Shown here: positions 33,439 through 46,384 of the stretch, piece by piece | How positions within the stretch are numbered: position 1 is the stretch's first letter | How the letters are laid out: each line of letters begins with the position of its first letter | Assembly (NCBI RefSeq): GCF_019578655.1 | Contig: NC_063262.1 | Location: 18,607,582-18,671,581 of the forward strand | DNA: 64,000 nt | Reading direction: 5' to 3' | Source of the DNA: Ricinus communis | Lineage: Eukaryota > Streptophyta > Magnoliopsida > Malpighiales > Euphorbiaceae | Notes under the pieces: generated by a model | Seen by the model: only the letters and a program-made list of their open reading frames with translations | The model's database searches: none | What the model was told of the DNA's origin: nothing | Translations under genes and position numbers: made by a program

Positions 33439-35388
33439 TCGCCACCTATCATGCCGTTACATGCTAACCAGACGTACATTAGGTCAATACAGCGTCAGAC
33501 TATATACTACATGTAGATAGGTCAATATACAGATTGTTAATAATCAAGACATAAGGTTATTAACATATATACATATGATTATACTTAAACATCATTTAAC
33601 AAGTATTCAAAACATCTTCTTATGCCTTGCAAGGCACACTTCCATATACATCACATAACTGCATAAAAAATACATCAAGAGGAGACTCCACTGGTAACCG
33701 CCCAACTCGGCCAACTGACCAGGCGCTAAAAGCTAGACTTGGATACAACCAACGGATGCACTACTATTTACAAACCTGAAAGAAAAATTTTGGAGAGGGT
33801 GAGCCTCCAAATTAAGAATAAATAATCAACATAATCTATATCACATACCCTTAATACAATTTCCACCCAATCACATAACTTACCATGATTCATAGTTTAA
33901 GCATAAATTCATACCATTCTACTCAATTCATTGCAACCATCATAGAAAAAAATACAATTCAACAATTATGGTTAGTTCTCATGGCTTGTGGATCCCCTTT
34001 AATGTGCTGCTCCGCCTCATCCTCACATTACATGCTTTTATAGCCTTTCTAGGCTTTAGCCTCCTAAGGCTTTATATCTATATATTTTTTTTTCATAGGG
34101 GAATCCACCATTCACATGCACATATATACTTAACATCACAATTCAATCATTTCCATCTCATTCATTCAAACATAACACAATATTAAGCAAACAAAACCAT
34201 TCGCGGAACATTTGATTAAATATATGAATATAGCAAATATTAACTATTTACTTGCTCAAAATACACTTATTCCTTCAGCATAGAAGAACCTCCTTTCTCC
34301 ACAACTTCCTTTCCAGGCCTTTGAGTTCCTGTTAACACATTCATCAATTCACATTTCATGCATATTCCAAATATTCATGTAAATGCTAGTTCTAACGCAT
34401 TACAAGATCATCCCCTCTCTAATTCATAGGTCTAACTCTTCCTCTAAGACTCTTAATTACTGTTTTAATATCATATAAACATGTTCCATCTAGCTATATA
34501 CCAATTTAACTCAAATTAACATCAAATAAATTGCATAAAACTAATCTCCAACATTTCTGTTTTCTAGACAGAATTTAGTACCAGAGTATATTTATTGCTG
34601 GAAAAAATTGGCTTAATATAAAAATCTCGTATTAAATAGAAATATACTTTTATGTGTCTAGTTTCATCTCCAAGAAGCATTACTTAATTCCGACTTCTAT
34701 AGATTTAATTATTCCCAAATTACTGAGCAAGGGTCATACAGCTAGCTGTACCCGAGCAACAATCTATTTGCTCAATTTAAGCAACCAAAATGGCGAAAAT
34801 AGCAAAATCACAAAACTAAAACGTCACATAGGACTCTTCAAAATTTCCATAGACACCAATTAAGCTTAATTTGGACTTATATAACGCATGTTATGCCTAA
34901 AATACAAGAACATCAAGGTTGCTGGAATTTTGACAGTTTTCTATCTTGACATACTTAAACCTAAACCAAGCTTAATCTCTATGCAATCATTCAATACTCT
35001 ACTAATTCATTATAATCAAACCTTTAATTAATCAAAGAAAGCATCAATTGAAGTTTTCTCAATTTATGATCAAGAGCCTAATGACAAATTAATAATACTC
35101 AAGTAACAACTCACCAATTTCAGCTTTTGGGTTGCTAATATGCTTAAATCCTTTAGCTTTAGCTTGGCTCCTTCAGTAGCTGGTAAAATCCTATCTTAAT
35201 CTTAAAAGTTTTTCTAGGTATTTCACTCCTCTCTCTTGTTCGAAATTTTGAGTTTCTGGCCATGTACGAATTTTAGAGAAATGAAGAGGTAAAATGAGCT
35301 TCCTCATGGTTCCAATTTCCAAGATTCATCTCTCAATGCCACCACCTACTTAAACTAGTTTTATCATCCTAAATTAATTCTTACTAAC
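33439..35388 (-). repeat. Chromovirus-like LTR, 3' part (left piece of a split LTR)
   Basis: It reads coherently on the minus strand with 51798-52077: removing the Athila composite and one CTAAC restores a single sequence beginning TGTAACGCC at 52077. Candidate flanking repeats ACTAA (minus 52083-52079 and 33438-33434) would mark its own insertion in the antisense ORF, though one extra A makes this imprecise. No credible gene lies inside; the plus frames here are chance. Confidence 0.6.
35384..35388. repeat. Target-site duplication CTAAC, left copy
   Basis: CTAAC immediately precedes TGATGTGTGC (LTR start) and is repeated at 51793-51797, after the right LTR end CACATCA. Confidence 0.9.
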
Positions 35389-36733
35389 TGATGTGTGCTA
35401 CTTGTGTTAGCTACAGTCTAAGGCAGTGTATCTATCGATGCAGTCTAGCACTAATAGCGAGTATTAAGGTCGTATTCCTCGGGAAAGTGAAAGCCCAGAG
35501 TTACTCCTTTGTTCTTTATTATATTAACCTAAAATGAATGATGAATACTTTCTAAACTAACTAATAGCTACAATCTAAGTTCTAAGGGAGATGCAAGAGT
35601 AATTAATAACTAAAATAACTAAGGCAAGAGAGCAAACCCAAAGGGAACCTAAACTAGTTGGCAATCAAACAAAAGATAAAGGACTGTTGAATCTAATTAT
35701 GCTACCCGTGGACGAATTCTTAACCGAATTCGGTTTCTCTCTCGAGATAACCGAATTCCTAAATCTAATAACCTAAAGTTGGAATCTCTTTCTAACGATT
35801 GATTCTTAAATTAGCATTAAGCTTTAATCCGCCTCTATTAAACTTTGTTAATTCTTAATTCGACTAGTTAATTATCCTTATCTCTAAGCGGTTATTAACC
35901 AGTTCTTGCTATTCAAAATTCCAAATGCCAAATGGACTTCTCAATCACACAAAGCAATCTAAACACACAATTCACAACGTCTCATGAATAATGATTATCT
36001 TATTAATACTGAAAGCAAGAAGAATACAAAACTAACCCAAACAATCCAACAATATAATATCAAGCCAACATAGTAAAGAAATCCCAATGGATTTAATCAA
36101 TCTAGCTAATCATGTTCATTATCAAAAATACAAGAATTCAATTACAACAATAAGCAAAGGTAGAGAAAACCCGATTACACCCTTGGATGAGAGTAACAGC
36201 CCCAAATCCTTTTGCTCTAATTGAATCGATTCTCGTTCCTCTTGCTCGATTTGAAAATCAATCAACGAACCTCGACCAATCCTCGATCTTTGAAGGGAAT
36301 CCGATTGAAACCTTGATCCAAGTCTCATTTTCCCTTAGTTTCAGCTCAAAAAACCTTTAAGGAGAGAAAATTTAGGGTTTGGGACATTCTCCCCCGCTTT
36401 CTTTTCTTTCTTCCTCTCTTCTTTCTTTTAACTAATTCCCCCTGTAGGCACGGCCATGTTCCTGGCCGTGTTGGGAACACGGTTTGGTGTTCCTGGCTGT
36501 GTTACTCTCTGTGGCCATGCTCCATAAGATCTTCTTCTTCTTTGATGTTTGACACGGCCGTGTTGGTGCCCGTGTTAGGAACACGGCCAGTGTTGAAACC
36601 AACACGGCCATGTTCAGCTTCCTCATGCTCGTACTTAGCTTGTTTCGGCAGCTTTGACGTCCAATTCACATCCAAATGTCTATAAATTCAATCTTAAAAA
36701 CTCCATTTAGATTTGTGTATTTTACGCACATCA
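35389..36733 (-). repeat. Athila LTR A' (3' LTR)
   Basis: 1345 bp against 1442 bp in the right copy. Most of the gap is an 89-bp deletion relative to 51631-51719, bounded by CCAATT repeats. The U3 (36450-36610) has an array of CACGGCC/GGCCGTG motifs. The minus frames in this LTR (36122-36328, 36432-36626) also exist in the right LTR, are short, and are not taken as genes. Confidence 0.95.
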
Positions 36734-36750
36734 AATAACCCCACACTTAG
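36734..36750 (-). other. Polypurine tract before LTR A'
   Basis: On the minus strand AAGTGTGGGGTTATT directly precedes the LTR start TGATGTGCG. A matching AAGTATGGGGTAATT precedes LTR B at 40905-40919. An unexplained third copy, AAGTGTGGGGTTGGTGA, is at 37990-38006. Confidence 0.7.
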
Positions 36751-38218
36751 CTCATTGCTTGTCCTCAAGCAATCAAAAGTAAATAAGGAAAATAAACCAC
36801 TAAGGAACAACACTTAAACTGACAAACAAGCTAGAGAGCTCCTACAAATATCCTTAACAAGCGTAAATCAAACAAAAAGAAACGAAGCAATCAATTCAAG
36901 TATCGCAACCAAGATGTCAATAATTCATAAAATACTGTCTTAACAAAATTATTCAGAACCAACTCCTCATCAGATTCACTCTAAGTCACTCAAAGTGTTT
37001 AAAGGGTAGTGTTTAATCGCTCAATGCATCAACTACTGCCTTACTTACTATATGCTTGCTCTTAAATCCTACTTTTACCACTCATGGAGAGTCAACAACC
37101 ATGTCAAGAGGTCTTTATAAGGGTTGTAATGGGGATTAGGTAGGGGTAGGTAAATTTGGTCAGAGTTGAACCTTTGGTGTTCTGCAATGAAATACATGAC
37201 ATGCACACAAGTCACAATGATCACAAGGGGTAAACAATTGACAGTAGTCTAAGGTGGGAAATAGGAATCAAGTCAAAATGTTTAGCTCACTTACTTTCTT
37301 TCTTTTCATCACCTTTCCCTCTTATTCTTCTATTTCTTTTCTTTTCTTCTTCTTTTTTTTCATAAGGGAAGAACATTCACATAATAGAGTGAATTACTTT
37401 TAGATTGAAGAAAGCTGCTATAAGATTCCAACGCTATTTCCAAGACAAAAATTCTCAATAAAAATAACTCATATGCAAAATCATAACCCAAAGCAGAATA
37501 AAACTAAGTGGTAATGGAATATGATAAAAACAATTATAAAAGAAGGCTATTTGGCTAGAATGAAAAACCTAAGTGCCTCTATCATACCAAAGTGTTAAAC
37601 TCTCCTTGTGGCCCTCATAAGCATTACCCAGCAAGTTCTAAAAGTAAAGATAGTAATTGGCACTCTCAACAAGAAATAAATACGAGCATATAAAGTGTAT
37701 GCTTACAATTTAGACTCAATTTCTCACAAGTGTGCTTTTGAGTAGGTTCCAAACAAAAATTATCAAAATAGAATTAAATAAACCAGAGCAACTTAGTGCA
37801 AAACTCAAACTAATTATCTTACATTCTTCCACAAGACTCAACACTATCAGTTTTACCCGATCACATGGACATAAATAGGATTTCTAAAAGCAAGTCAATA
37901 GTAAAAGCATCGAAACAAAGTGAAAGATTTTCAAAATTTTACAAAAAATTGCACAAAGATTAAACAAATAATTAAGATGGGATAAATATCACCAACCCCA
38001 CACTTGAAGGACACACTGTCCTCAGTGTACAAAATATAAGAAATGAAAAAGGGAAAAGAACTAATACTGCCCTGACTATGGCTCCAGATTGAAAAGAGGT
38101 GCATCAGCAGGTGTATCAAGGCGTTGGCTAGTCTGTGGTAGAGGAGTGCCTGCAAATAAGAAAATAAAGAATCAAATCGAAACTGAAATAAAAGTTAAAT
38201 AAAATATGAAAACTAAAA
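36751..38218 (-). other. 3' untranslated region of the short Athila body
   Basis: AT-rich, without a convincing frame. Parts (about 36734-37200) match 40905-41350 (for example GTTGTAATGGGG.TTA.GGTAGGG), so both are 3' untranslated regions of related elements. A pyrimidine-rich run is at 37300-37360. Confidence 0.6.
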
Positions 38219-38830
38219 CTAAAAAAATGATTCAAAACAAAAGGTTAAAATATTAGAGATTAAAGATACAAATTGGGGTGCCTCCCAAAAGCGCTTCTTT
38301 TTGATGTGATGAGTCTTCTTAGCTGGACTCATGGTGAAAAGCAAACGGGCGTGATCGACGACCATCCATCCTTCTTCCAAGCAAATGGCTTCAAGTATCC
38401 GCTTAGAGGGATAATCGTCAATGTCCTCTTCCCGACTATCAAGCAAGCTGCTAGTATGATGGGCAAGACTTGCTCCTCGTATAATTGCACGTAGTCATGA
38501 TGCTCTAAGGGCTCTTCCAATTTGAAAGCTAAAGTTTCACCAATTGGAAGGATTGACGGTTGGGTAATTTCTTTAGGAACGTCAATGGTTTCCTCTAGTC
38601 CTTGTCTTGATTCACTTACTAGAAGAAACTCGAGCTCCTTCAAGACTTCTTCATTGGATAACTCGTGCTCATCTTCCATCATCGAAGGGACTTGTGGAAA
38701 ATCCACCAAAAATTCCTCTAACTGCAACTCAACATCATCAATTGTGTATTCATGTTGATAGTCTTTTAGAAGGATCATATTTGCCTCTTCCTTTTTTGGT
38801 TCCATCTCCATGTTCAAAGAGTCATCCTAC
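38219..38830 (-). pseudogene. Unidentified acidic ORF in short Athila body (frameshifted)
   Basis: Minus strand. From MNMEMEPKKEEANMILLKDY (38817) the frame is rich in E and L (EVLKELEFLLVSESRQGLEE). Near 38420-38440 a second frame takes over with biased, protein-like sequence (DYPSKRILEAICLEEGWMVV, then SPAKKTHHIKKKRFWEAPQF), ending about 38250. A one-base shift most likely split one frame. It lies where pol would be but has no RT or integrase motif. I know no function. Confidence 0.45.
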
Positions 38831-39425
38831 ACAAAAGCATCATCGTCAAACATAGTAGATAAACCGGAAAATTCTCACTGAGCATAAGTGTGGCTCAAGT
38901 GTTCCTCGGATTCAGTAGCGTTTGATGGAGTTCCCAATTGCTCTTCAACTAGTAACTTAAAGATTAAGCCTACTTAATGCTCTATATTCTTAATCGAGGC
39001 TTGTTGACCTTCAAGTATCCTGTCTATTTGTTGGAATCTATCCTCAAGACTTGTAAAGAACCTCATCATTAGCTCCTCTGACACTAAATCTTCATCTTGA
39101 GTTGAAGGTGCAAAGTTAGGCTGCTGATGTGGTTGCTAAGATCTTGGTGGTTCTTGATTGTCTAAGCTCCATCCAAAGGGTGAATGAGTGCTCCACTCTT
39201 GATTGTAGGTGCTTCCATACGAGTCATTTGGCCAATTGCCTATATAATTCACCTATTCACAGTTATAAGAACAAGGAGTAAAATCACTGTACAATGGACA
39301 ATCATTACTCAAATGTAAACCACAAAAAAATTCATAAAAAACTTGAGATGAAAGGATAGGAGTGGAGAGTTGATCGGTAGCCCTACAAAACGATTCCATT
39401 CGAGCTTCTAAAGATGAACGGGTAT
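38831..39425 (-). pseudogene. Short Athila body: leader and gag C-terminal fragment
   Basis: Minus strand. After the primer site, the translation in pieces gives NYNCEQVNYIGNWPNDSYGS, TYNQEWSTHSPFGWSLDNQE and a coiled-coil-like LEDRFQQIDRILEGQQASIK. This resembles the C-terminal part of Athila gag in the long body (48800-49200). Capsid and protease are missing, so this body is a deletion derivative or non-autonomous form. Confidence 0.55.
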
Positions 39426-39442
39426 CCCCGGCAACGGCGCCA
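39426..39442 (-). other. Athila primer-binding site next to LTR B
   Basis: On the minus strand the sequence is TGGCGCCGTTGCCGGGG, identical to the one at 50328-50344, following LTR B after a few A/T bases. It fits a tRNA-Asp type primer known from Athila elements. Confidence 0.88.
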
Positions 39443-39448
39443 AAAACT

Positions 39449-40904
39449 TGATGGGCTAATTATGCAACCTACACCTAAGGCAGTGAACCTACTGATGCAG
39501 CCTAGCACTAGTGAGTATCAAGGTCGTATCCCTGGAGATCGAGTGAACCTAGAGTTACTACTGTTGCTATGTTATCTAGTCTGAAATAGTGTGCGAAAGT
39601 TCTAACATTACCAGCTAATGGTTATGAGTGCAAATAAGTAAATGAAGGACAACGAACAATCAAAGAAAACAATTGCAAAGAGAGAAACAAACCCGAAAGG
39701 GGGCCTAAGTGATGGAATTCTAAAAATGGATTTTATGGATTGCCAATCTTGCTTACCCGTGCCTAAATCCTAAATTGAACCCGGTTCCTCTCTCGAGCTT
39801 ACCGAGTTCCTAAACCTGCACTAACCTAATGGAATCTCTTCCTATCGGATTACTACAGATTAGCATTAAGCATGATTTAAAACTATTAAGAGTTATTAAT
39901 TTTGAATCCGGCGAGTAAATCAACCTTATCTCTAAGTGTTAATTGCCAGTTCTTACTATTCAATGTCCAGTTGTAACAAGCATTTCTTAATGTCAAGAAA
40001 CAACCCACAAACAATTAATTCAACGTCTCAAATTAACTGAATCAAACTCTTATTACTAAATAGCAAGAAGATTGCAAGAATGACAATTACAAATCTAACA
40101 ATTAAGCATAATCCATCAACAAAGGTGAACCCCAATGGGTTCAAAAGATCTAGCTACTCATGTTCATGGTTAAAGCAATTAAGGAACAAAATAAGGAAAA
40201 GAAAATTAAAGGCATGTACACCCTTCTCTTTCAAGCTGAATGAGAAACCCTAAATTTGCAAATTCAAAATCTCAAACCCTAGTTGCCTCTAGAATGCTCC
40301 CAAAGTTTGTCTTGATCTTCAATTCGATGTTGGAACAAGTGAAATCCCTCCTTCAATTGATGAATTTGATCTCTCAAGGTCTACAATTGAGGTATAGGAA
40401 ACAATTAATTAAGTGCGTGTCTTGGAATTGAGTCCAAAATTCATGTCCTTTCCAAAAGAATTCAAAATTGCCTATATAGTTGATTCAGCATGGCCGGAGT
40501 CCGGTACATGATGATCCAGCAGGTGAGTCGAGTGATCTTGAATCTGTGGAGTCTATTGTGCTGACTCCTTCCAAGCCATGCCAAAGCCGATGCTGATCCA
40601 CCACAGGCCGTGGTGGCTTTGGAAGCCGTGCTAAAATGGCACAATTGGGGATAGCTTCTTGGCAATTCAGCACGGCCGAAGTCCAAGCCGTGCTCAACCC
40701 TCGGGGTGCTAGTCCTCGCCCAATTTGATGGATTTTGGTCCGTAATCACACGTATTTCCCTCGATTATTGATGGTGTCCTTCGAAAATGACCTGAAATGA
40801 GAACGAAAATAAAAGACAGGTGATTCTAGCATAAAATGGGATAATCATGCATAAAAATGTAAACAATCAGGCATGAAAACATGTGTAGTATGATGCTTAT
40901 CAAA
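39449..40904 (-). repeat. Athila LTR B (internal LTR)
   Basis: Minus orientation, TGATAAGCATC...TAGCCCATCA, 1456 bp. It is flanked by a polypurine tract on its U3 side (40905) and a primer site on its U5 side (39442), so it serves as 3' LTR for the long body and 5' LTR for the short one. It is clearly diverged from LTR A but close to 16790-17982. A CACGG/CCGTG array is at 40500-40700. Frames here (40240-40749) are not considered genes. Confidence 0.9.
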
Positions 40905-40922
40905 TTACCCCATACTTAAACT

Positions 40923-42480
40923 TTTGCTTGTCCTCAAGCAATCAACAACTCACTCCTCAAACAGATATCAAATAGCTCAATCAAATGCATTGCAGGAAGT
41001 TAGCTCAAAACAAATTTCAAAACTCCGTAATGATTTTTCCCAAAATCCCCAAATGACTAAATCCTTAAGAGAGAGAACAAGCTTAATAAAGTTGCTAAAG
41101 TTAAAATGATAAACCATCTAAATTGAGAAATTGAGAACCAAGCCTCACAAGATGTCACTCAAAACACACAAGTGTATATAGGTGAAAGAAGATTGTCAAG
41201 CTCTCAATGCAAAAGTACAGAAAAGTGCTTACCATAGGCTTGCTTATAGATCCAATCTCCACTACTACAAAATAATCAATAATCATGATCAAAGGGTCTT
41301 GAGCCAGGTTGTAATGGGGTTAAGGTAGGGTACGGATAAATATGGAAAGTAGGCTACAAGTTGCTGGAAATTAAGCAGGTAATGCAAGAAAGTAACGAAG
41401 GATCAAGTGCTGTACCAAAATGAACACTAACTTGCTCTAAAAATAAGATGATGCTCGAAATGAACTAAATTAATACTCTCTTTTTTTTCAATTTATATAC
41501 TATGTATATATATTACAACTGACTTATGTAGAAATTGTTGAGACACATAAATTAAGGTGAATGTCCAATTTGTTTTTGCAATTTATATTGAAAGGAGCAT
41601 CTATGAAAAATCTAGCAACTTAGAGAAATATATGAATGCAGATTGATCCAGAATGAAATGCAGCATAAACTTACATAATTTCCAATAATAATGGTAGAAA
41701 GAATGGTAAAATGAATAGAAGTGATAAAATGAGTGTCACTGTTATTATTATCACGAAAGGAAAGGCTAAGGCTCAAAATTGGTTCACTAAGGGAAAAATA
41801 GGGTTAGGCTTTTGGCCAAATTATGTAAATTCTAAGTGCCCAAATCATCTCACAATTATCGACAATTCATGTAATCTCAAAAAACATCGTAAAGCAAGTT
41901 CTAGAAGCAGAGATTACTACATAATGAAACAAAGGAGCATAAATAGTGATGCACCAATTGGCTCAAAATCTCACCACTTGAGTGGGTTAAAATTGCATAA
42001 TTCTCGAACCACCAAGTTTATGACCAATCGATAATAAGCAACAATATTAACAGTGTTCTATATCTAAGATAAAGTAAAATGGAAGAATTAAGGAAAAATA
42101 CTAGTTTTACCTGGCTGGATTGTAATTAAGAGATTCATTCATTGCCTTCTTCCAACAAGGTTCGATAAAAGCTATAAGGGAATCCATTCAAAGGAGAAAA
42201 AGTCATTAACTATTTAATTGAAACAAAACTCAAGATAGGCACAACGGTAGTTACTGCATTTAGTATAACCGCGATGTTAAAAATTAAAATCGAGTAAGCA
42301 TATGATTCACACATCATGGTTATTGAAGATCATGCTGATTTTTTTATTTTTTTTAATTAGAAAGGCATAGTGTTCTACTTAACATAAAAAGACAAATGCA
42401 AGGAAATAACATAAAATTAAGCATACTTACAAGCAGAAAGTAAAGGAGATAATAGCTGAAGAAAATAAAAAAGGAAAGAG
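40923..42480 (-). other. 3' untranslated region of the long Athila body
   Basis: About 1.5 kb AT-rich. Its part near LTR B matches 36751-37200. The plus frames at 40924-41109 and 41711-42034 have no recognised content. A T-run is at 42341-42355. Confidence 0.6.
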
Positions 42481-42499
42481 AAAATATCACACAAAAAAT

Positions 42500-44000
42500 T
42501 TTCTCGCTAGGAGTCTCGATGGTGTATCCTCACCGGTTGGATCTGCTTTGGAAGATGGGGGGCGGAAATTTACTTTGAGGAAGGGGGTGGTGGTGGATCG
42601 GGGTCCGTGAAGCATGTTGCCGGATCGAACTCCATATCATCAGCCCGATTTTGTGCTCTAGTCTCGCCATCTTTAAATCTACTTTCTCTACCTGAGTGCT
42701 TGTTTGGGTGGCACCTTTTCTAATCCACTCATGAGCTGTTGAAGCATACTATTCAAACCCGTATGTTGTGCCTTCTGTCTCTCGAAACCGCACAAACTTA
42801 GTATCTTTGTTGTCGTTGTTGTAGATCGCGAGGACTCAATCTGACGATCGAGACCTTTACCCTCATGCGGAATGAGAGGATGAGGCTCCAGGATGAGGGC
42901 ATAAACACTCTAGGCCGGGTTAGGAATCCTAACATCCGGATGTTGGGTTCCTTTGGCCGTGCCTCTAGCCTCCCCCGACTATTGTGCTCACAAGCCTATA
43001 TTCTATACCATGTGGATGTCTAGTGGCCGTGATCAGCATGTTGATCATCCGTCCGATCCCTAGTGGTGTCATGTCACCAATATTTGAAAGCTCCAAGAGA
43101 TAGTTGTCCAATACATCCGGTCTCTTAGCTAACCTAGTCACATACGGACCGATACAACAATGCATCTTCTTTTGGGCGTCTACTATAAATGAGCGGACTT
43201 GGCGAGCCAATAAATATCCCAAGTCTAGCTTCTTCCCGATGTTGCATAGCCCGGAGAATAAAGACATCGATGCTATTCTTGCAAACGCCCCTCGACTTGT
43301 AATGGTGTAAGCTAGTAGGGTGTGAAGGTAGTAGAGATGGTCGGTGGGCTAAGCATGTAGACACCTTGGGTAGTATGTTTCCAACCTCATTACCAATGAG
43401 TCCCACATGGTGTCATATGAAATTGGGTGGATGTAGAGACATCCTTAATACTCCTCCCTCGAGATTTCTTGTTCGATCTATAATCCCAAATGCATGCCAA
43501 ATTATGGGACCGACATCGAGAACTCCCTTCCTCCAAGCCCTGAAATAAATTGCATCGGTGATGCAGTTTATGCATTGCTTTGTAGGAAGAAGGTGCTTTG
43601 AGGAACTCGATCGTAAGCTCCGCGGTAGAGTTGGCTCATGATGTCGAAGAATCTCGCATACTGGGGGAGTAGTCTCGAGCGCGCATCTTGAGCCAATCCC
43701 ACTCTCTCTAGGGATGTGAAGTCTATGCAGCGGCATGCGCAGTCACTTGCTTCCATCTCATGACTTGGAATCTACTTTCATTGTCGCATTAGGGAATGTC
43801 CACAATGGATGACGGCCGGTGTGGATGGGTTCACAGCAGTGCTTTCCGAGGTCGGACTATTTCTTTGTTGTGGTGGAGGTGGAAGTGCTAGTCGTGCTGG
43901 TTCTAGTGTTGTGGAGGAAGACGTTCCTTAACCACGCGATTGCTTGCTGGTAGCGATGCGTTTCAGTTGCTTTCTACGAGATTTATCGCGGTCCATCATA
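42500..44000 (-). pseudogene. Athila env-like (third ORF) remnant
   Basis: Minus strand, downstream of pol. A start at about 43998 gives MDRDKSRRKQLKRIATSKQS then a stop. CIDFTSLERVGLAQDARSRL is at 43640-43740, and GKKLDLGYLLARQVRSFIVD, then GPYVTRLAKRPDVLDNYLLE at 43050-43230. Position and sequence type fit the extra ORF of Athila elements, historically called env-like; no membrane segment is evident here. It is spread over all three frames with many stops. Its role is unproven even in intact elements. Confidence 0.7.
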
Positions 44001-44099
44001 TCACTTGAGTTCGCTGAGGAAAGTGAGAAGGGTGAGATAAAGGTATAAGAACAACACCTTTGAGCTAAAAAAAATAAAAGGGAAGCAAAATTTTTGGAG

Positions 44100-44480
44100 G
44101 GCTCCCCTTCTTATAGGCACGGGGTCAGCACGGGTGAGGGTAGGGTCGTGCTGACCAGCACGGCTAGGACTCAGCCCGTGCTGAGCCTTCAGCCTTCTTG
44201 TGAGCACCTTGGCACGAGCAGTGGCATGGCTGTGCTCATGACCACGGCCTACGGTTGTATCCCGTGATGCCTTCAGAAGCCGTGACCATTTATTCTTTAT
44301 CTTTCAACACGGGCTTGACTCTGGCCGTGGTGAGGAGCACAGCCTGGGGTTGTAGCCCGTGATGGCCACGGATACTGTGACCAATTATTCTTTATCTTTC
44401 AACACGGGCTTGACTCCGACCGTGGTGAGGAGCACGGCCTGGGGTTATAGCCCGTGATGGCCACGGAAACCGTGGTGAAA
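44100..44480. repeat. GC-rich tandem and inverted CACGG/CCGTG array
   Basis: Two tandem units of 95 bp (44284-44378 and 44379-44473) begin GACCATTTATTC / GACCAATTATTC and share the ATCTTTCAACACGGGCTTGA block. Upstream (44100-44283) are further scattered CACGG and CCGTG motifs. The content resembles the U3 arrays of the Athila LTRs here, although this lies between pol and the env-like region. Confidence 0.85.
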
Positions 44481-44792
44481 CGGGGTGTTTTTGGGCTTTC
44501 CTTTGCCATCTCGAGTCGCCTTACTCCCTACCTGTATTTGACACATATACACACGTAATTAGATCATAAAATAAGTAAATATGGTCAAACGGAAGAGTCT
44601 GTCCTCACCAATTACACAAGTCCGAATAAAATTAAAAACCCTAATTATTGTTAAGCAACTATAATAAAGTCAAAGGAAAATAATGAAACAATCACAACTA
44701 ATCAAAAACATGAAAGTATAATCCAAGTCGAATGTACAGAAGTGCTTATTTATTTATTTATTTTGCAGAGTCTTAAGCTTGACTCATTCGGA
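44481..44792. other. Spacer between array and pol end
   Basis: About 300 bp, AT-rich with a TTTA run at 44747-44760. No coding signal is seen. Confidence 0.5.
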
Positions 44793-46384
44793 TCACCCTT
44801 CCTGTGCATACAAAGCCAGGTCAACTCGTTGCTCACTATCCAACGAGTTACAATGGTATCGCTTTAGCCGATGGCCGTTCACTTTGAAGTCTCCCTTCTC
44901 TGGATGATGCAACTCTACCACTCCATATGGAAAGACTTGTCTGATCTGAAATGGTCCAGACCAACGACTCTGCAGCTTTTCGGGAAACAGATGAAGGCCA
45001 GAGTTGTAAAGCAACACTCGATCCCCAACATGAAACTCCTTAGGCTCACGAATCCTTTGATTATGCCATTTCTTAGTCCTTGCTTTGTAAGTTGAGGAGT
45101 TTTCGTACGCCTGCTGGCGCCACTTATCTAGCTCACTCACCGCTGCTCCTTCCTGCGAATCAATATCAAAGTTACAAGTTCTAAGGGCCCAAAGTGCCCT
45201 ATGCTCTAACTTAACAGTGCAAATGACATGACTTTCCATAAACAAGGCGATAGGGCGTAAAACCTATAGATGTCCTAAAAAGCGGTCCTAAATGCCCATA
45301 ATGCATCATCTAACTTAAGAGTCCAGTCCTTCCTACCGGTACTCTCTCTAAAATACGTTTAATACCCTTATTAGTTACCTCAACCGCCCACCTTGCTAGT
45401 CCTGGGGTGATAGGGAGTAGAGAACCGATGAGTAACTCCGTACTGCTTAAGTACTTTCTCTAATTGGGTGTTGCAAAAATGTATTCCTCTATTACTAATA
45501 AGCACCCTAGGTATGCCAAACCTAGCAAACAATCGCTTAAGGAACCTGTAGACAACCCTGGCATCATCAATCTGACGACTGCTTCGTGCCCACTTAGAGA
45601 AATATTCAACAGTAACCATAATGTACTTATTACCATATGAAGAGGGAAAGGGTCCCATGAAGTCGATGCCTAAAACATCAAAAATCTCAACGACTTGCAC
45701 ACCAGTTTGGGGCATCTCATTACGAGAAGAGATATTACCTACGCGCTGGCAAGCGTCACAAACCTGAACAAATTTCCGTGCGTCTTGGAAGAGCGTAGGC
45801 CAATAGAATCCTGCCTCTAGCACCTTCCTCGTTGTATGGTTTGCTGCTTGATGACCTCCAATGGGTCCCTCATGGCAGTGCTTCAATATTTGGAGAGTCT
45901 CTTCGCCATATACACAAAGGCGAATCACCTGATCTGCACATACTTTAAACAAAAAGGGATCTTCCCAAATGTAGTATTTCAAATCGACGAAGAATTTCTT
46001 CTTTTGTTGATAAGTCATACCCTTTGGTAGAACCCTAGCAACCAAATAGTTAGCGTAATCTGAAAACCAGGGAGTATCAGTGTATACCTGAGTGACATAT
46101 AAATGCTCTTCTGGAAATCGATCGTCTGTGGCCGTCTCATTAAGTGCATCCAAGTGAGGTTTTTCCAATCTCGATAAATGGTCTGCTGCCAGATTCTCTG
46201 CACCCTTCTTATCCTTGATCTCGACATCAAATTCCTGTAATAAAAGAATCCACCGAATCAATCTCGGTTTCGCATCATTTTTCAGGAATAAGTACCTCAA
46301 CGCCGAATGGTCCGTGAAGACGATGGTTTTGGAGAGAACGAGGTATGATCTAAACTTGTCGAAGGCGTAAACAATAGCCAACAA
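44793..46384 (-). pseudogene. Athila RNase H end and integrase remnant
   Basis: Minus strand. The long frame 45380-46384 starts in RNase H ([32 protein letters not shown]). The integrase zinc domain follows ([29 protein letters not shown]), then the core with [19 protein letters not shown]. The second catalytic acid is replaced: [10 protein letters not shown], where an aspartate is expected in place of N. The frame shifts before the third acid (near 45385). The C-terminal domain is at 44793-45245 (FHVGDRVLLYNSGLHLFPEK). Confidence 0.9.

Noticed and set aside
33968..34863. Plus-strand frames of ~70 codons
   Set aside because: They sit in the chromovirus-like LTR, show no conserved motif, and are interrupted by AT-rich sequence.
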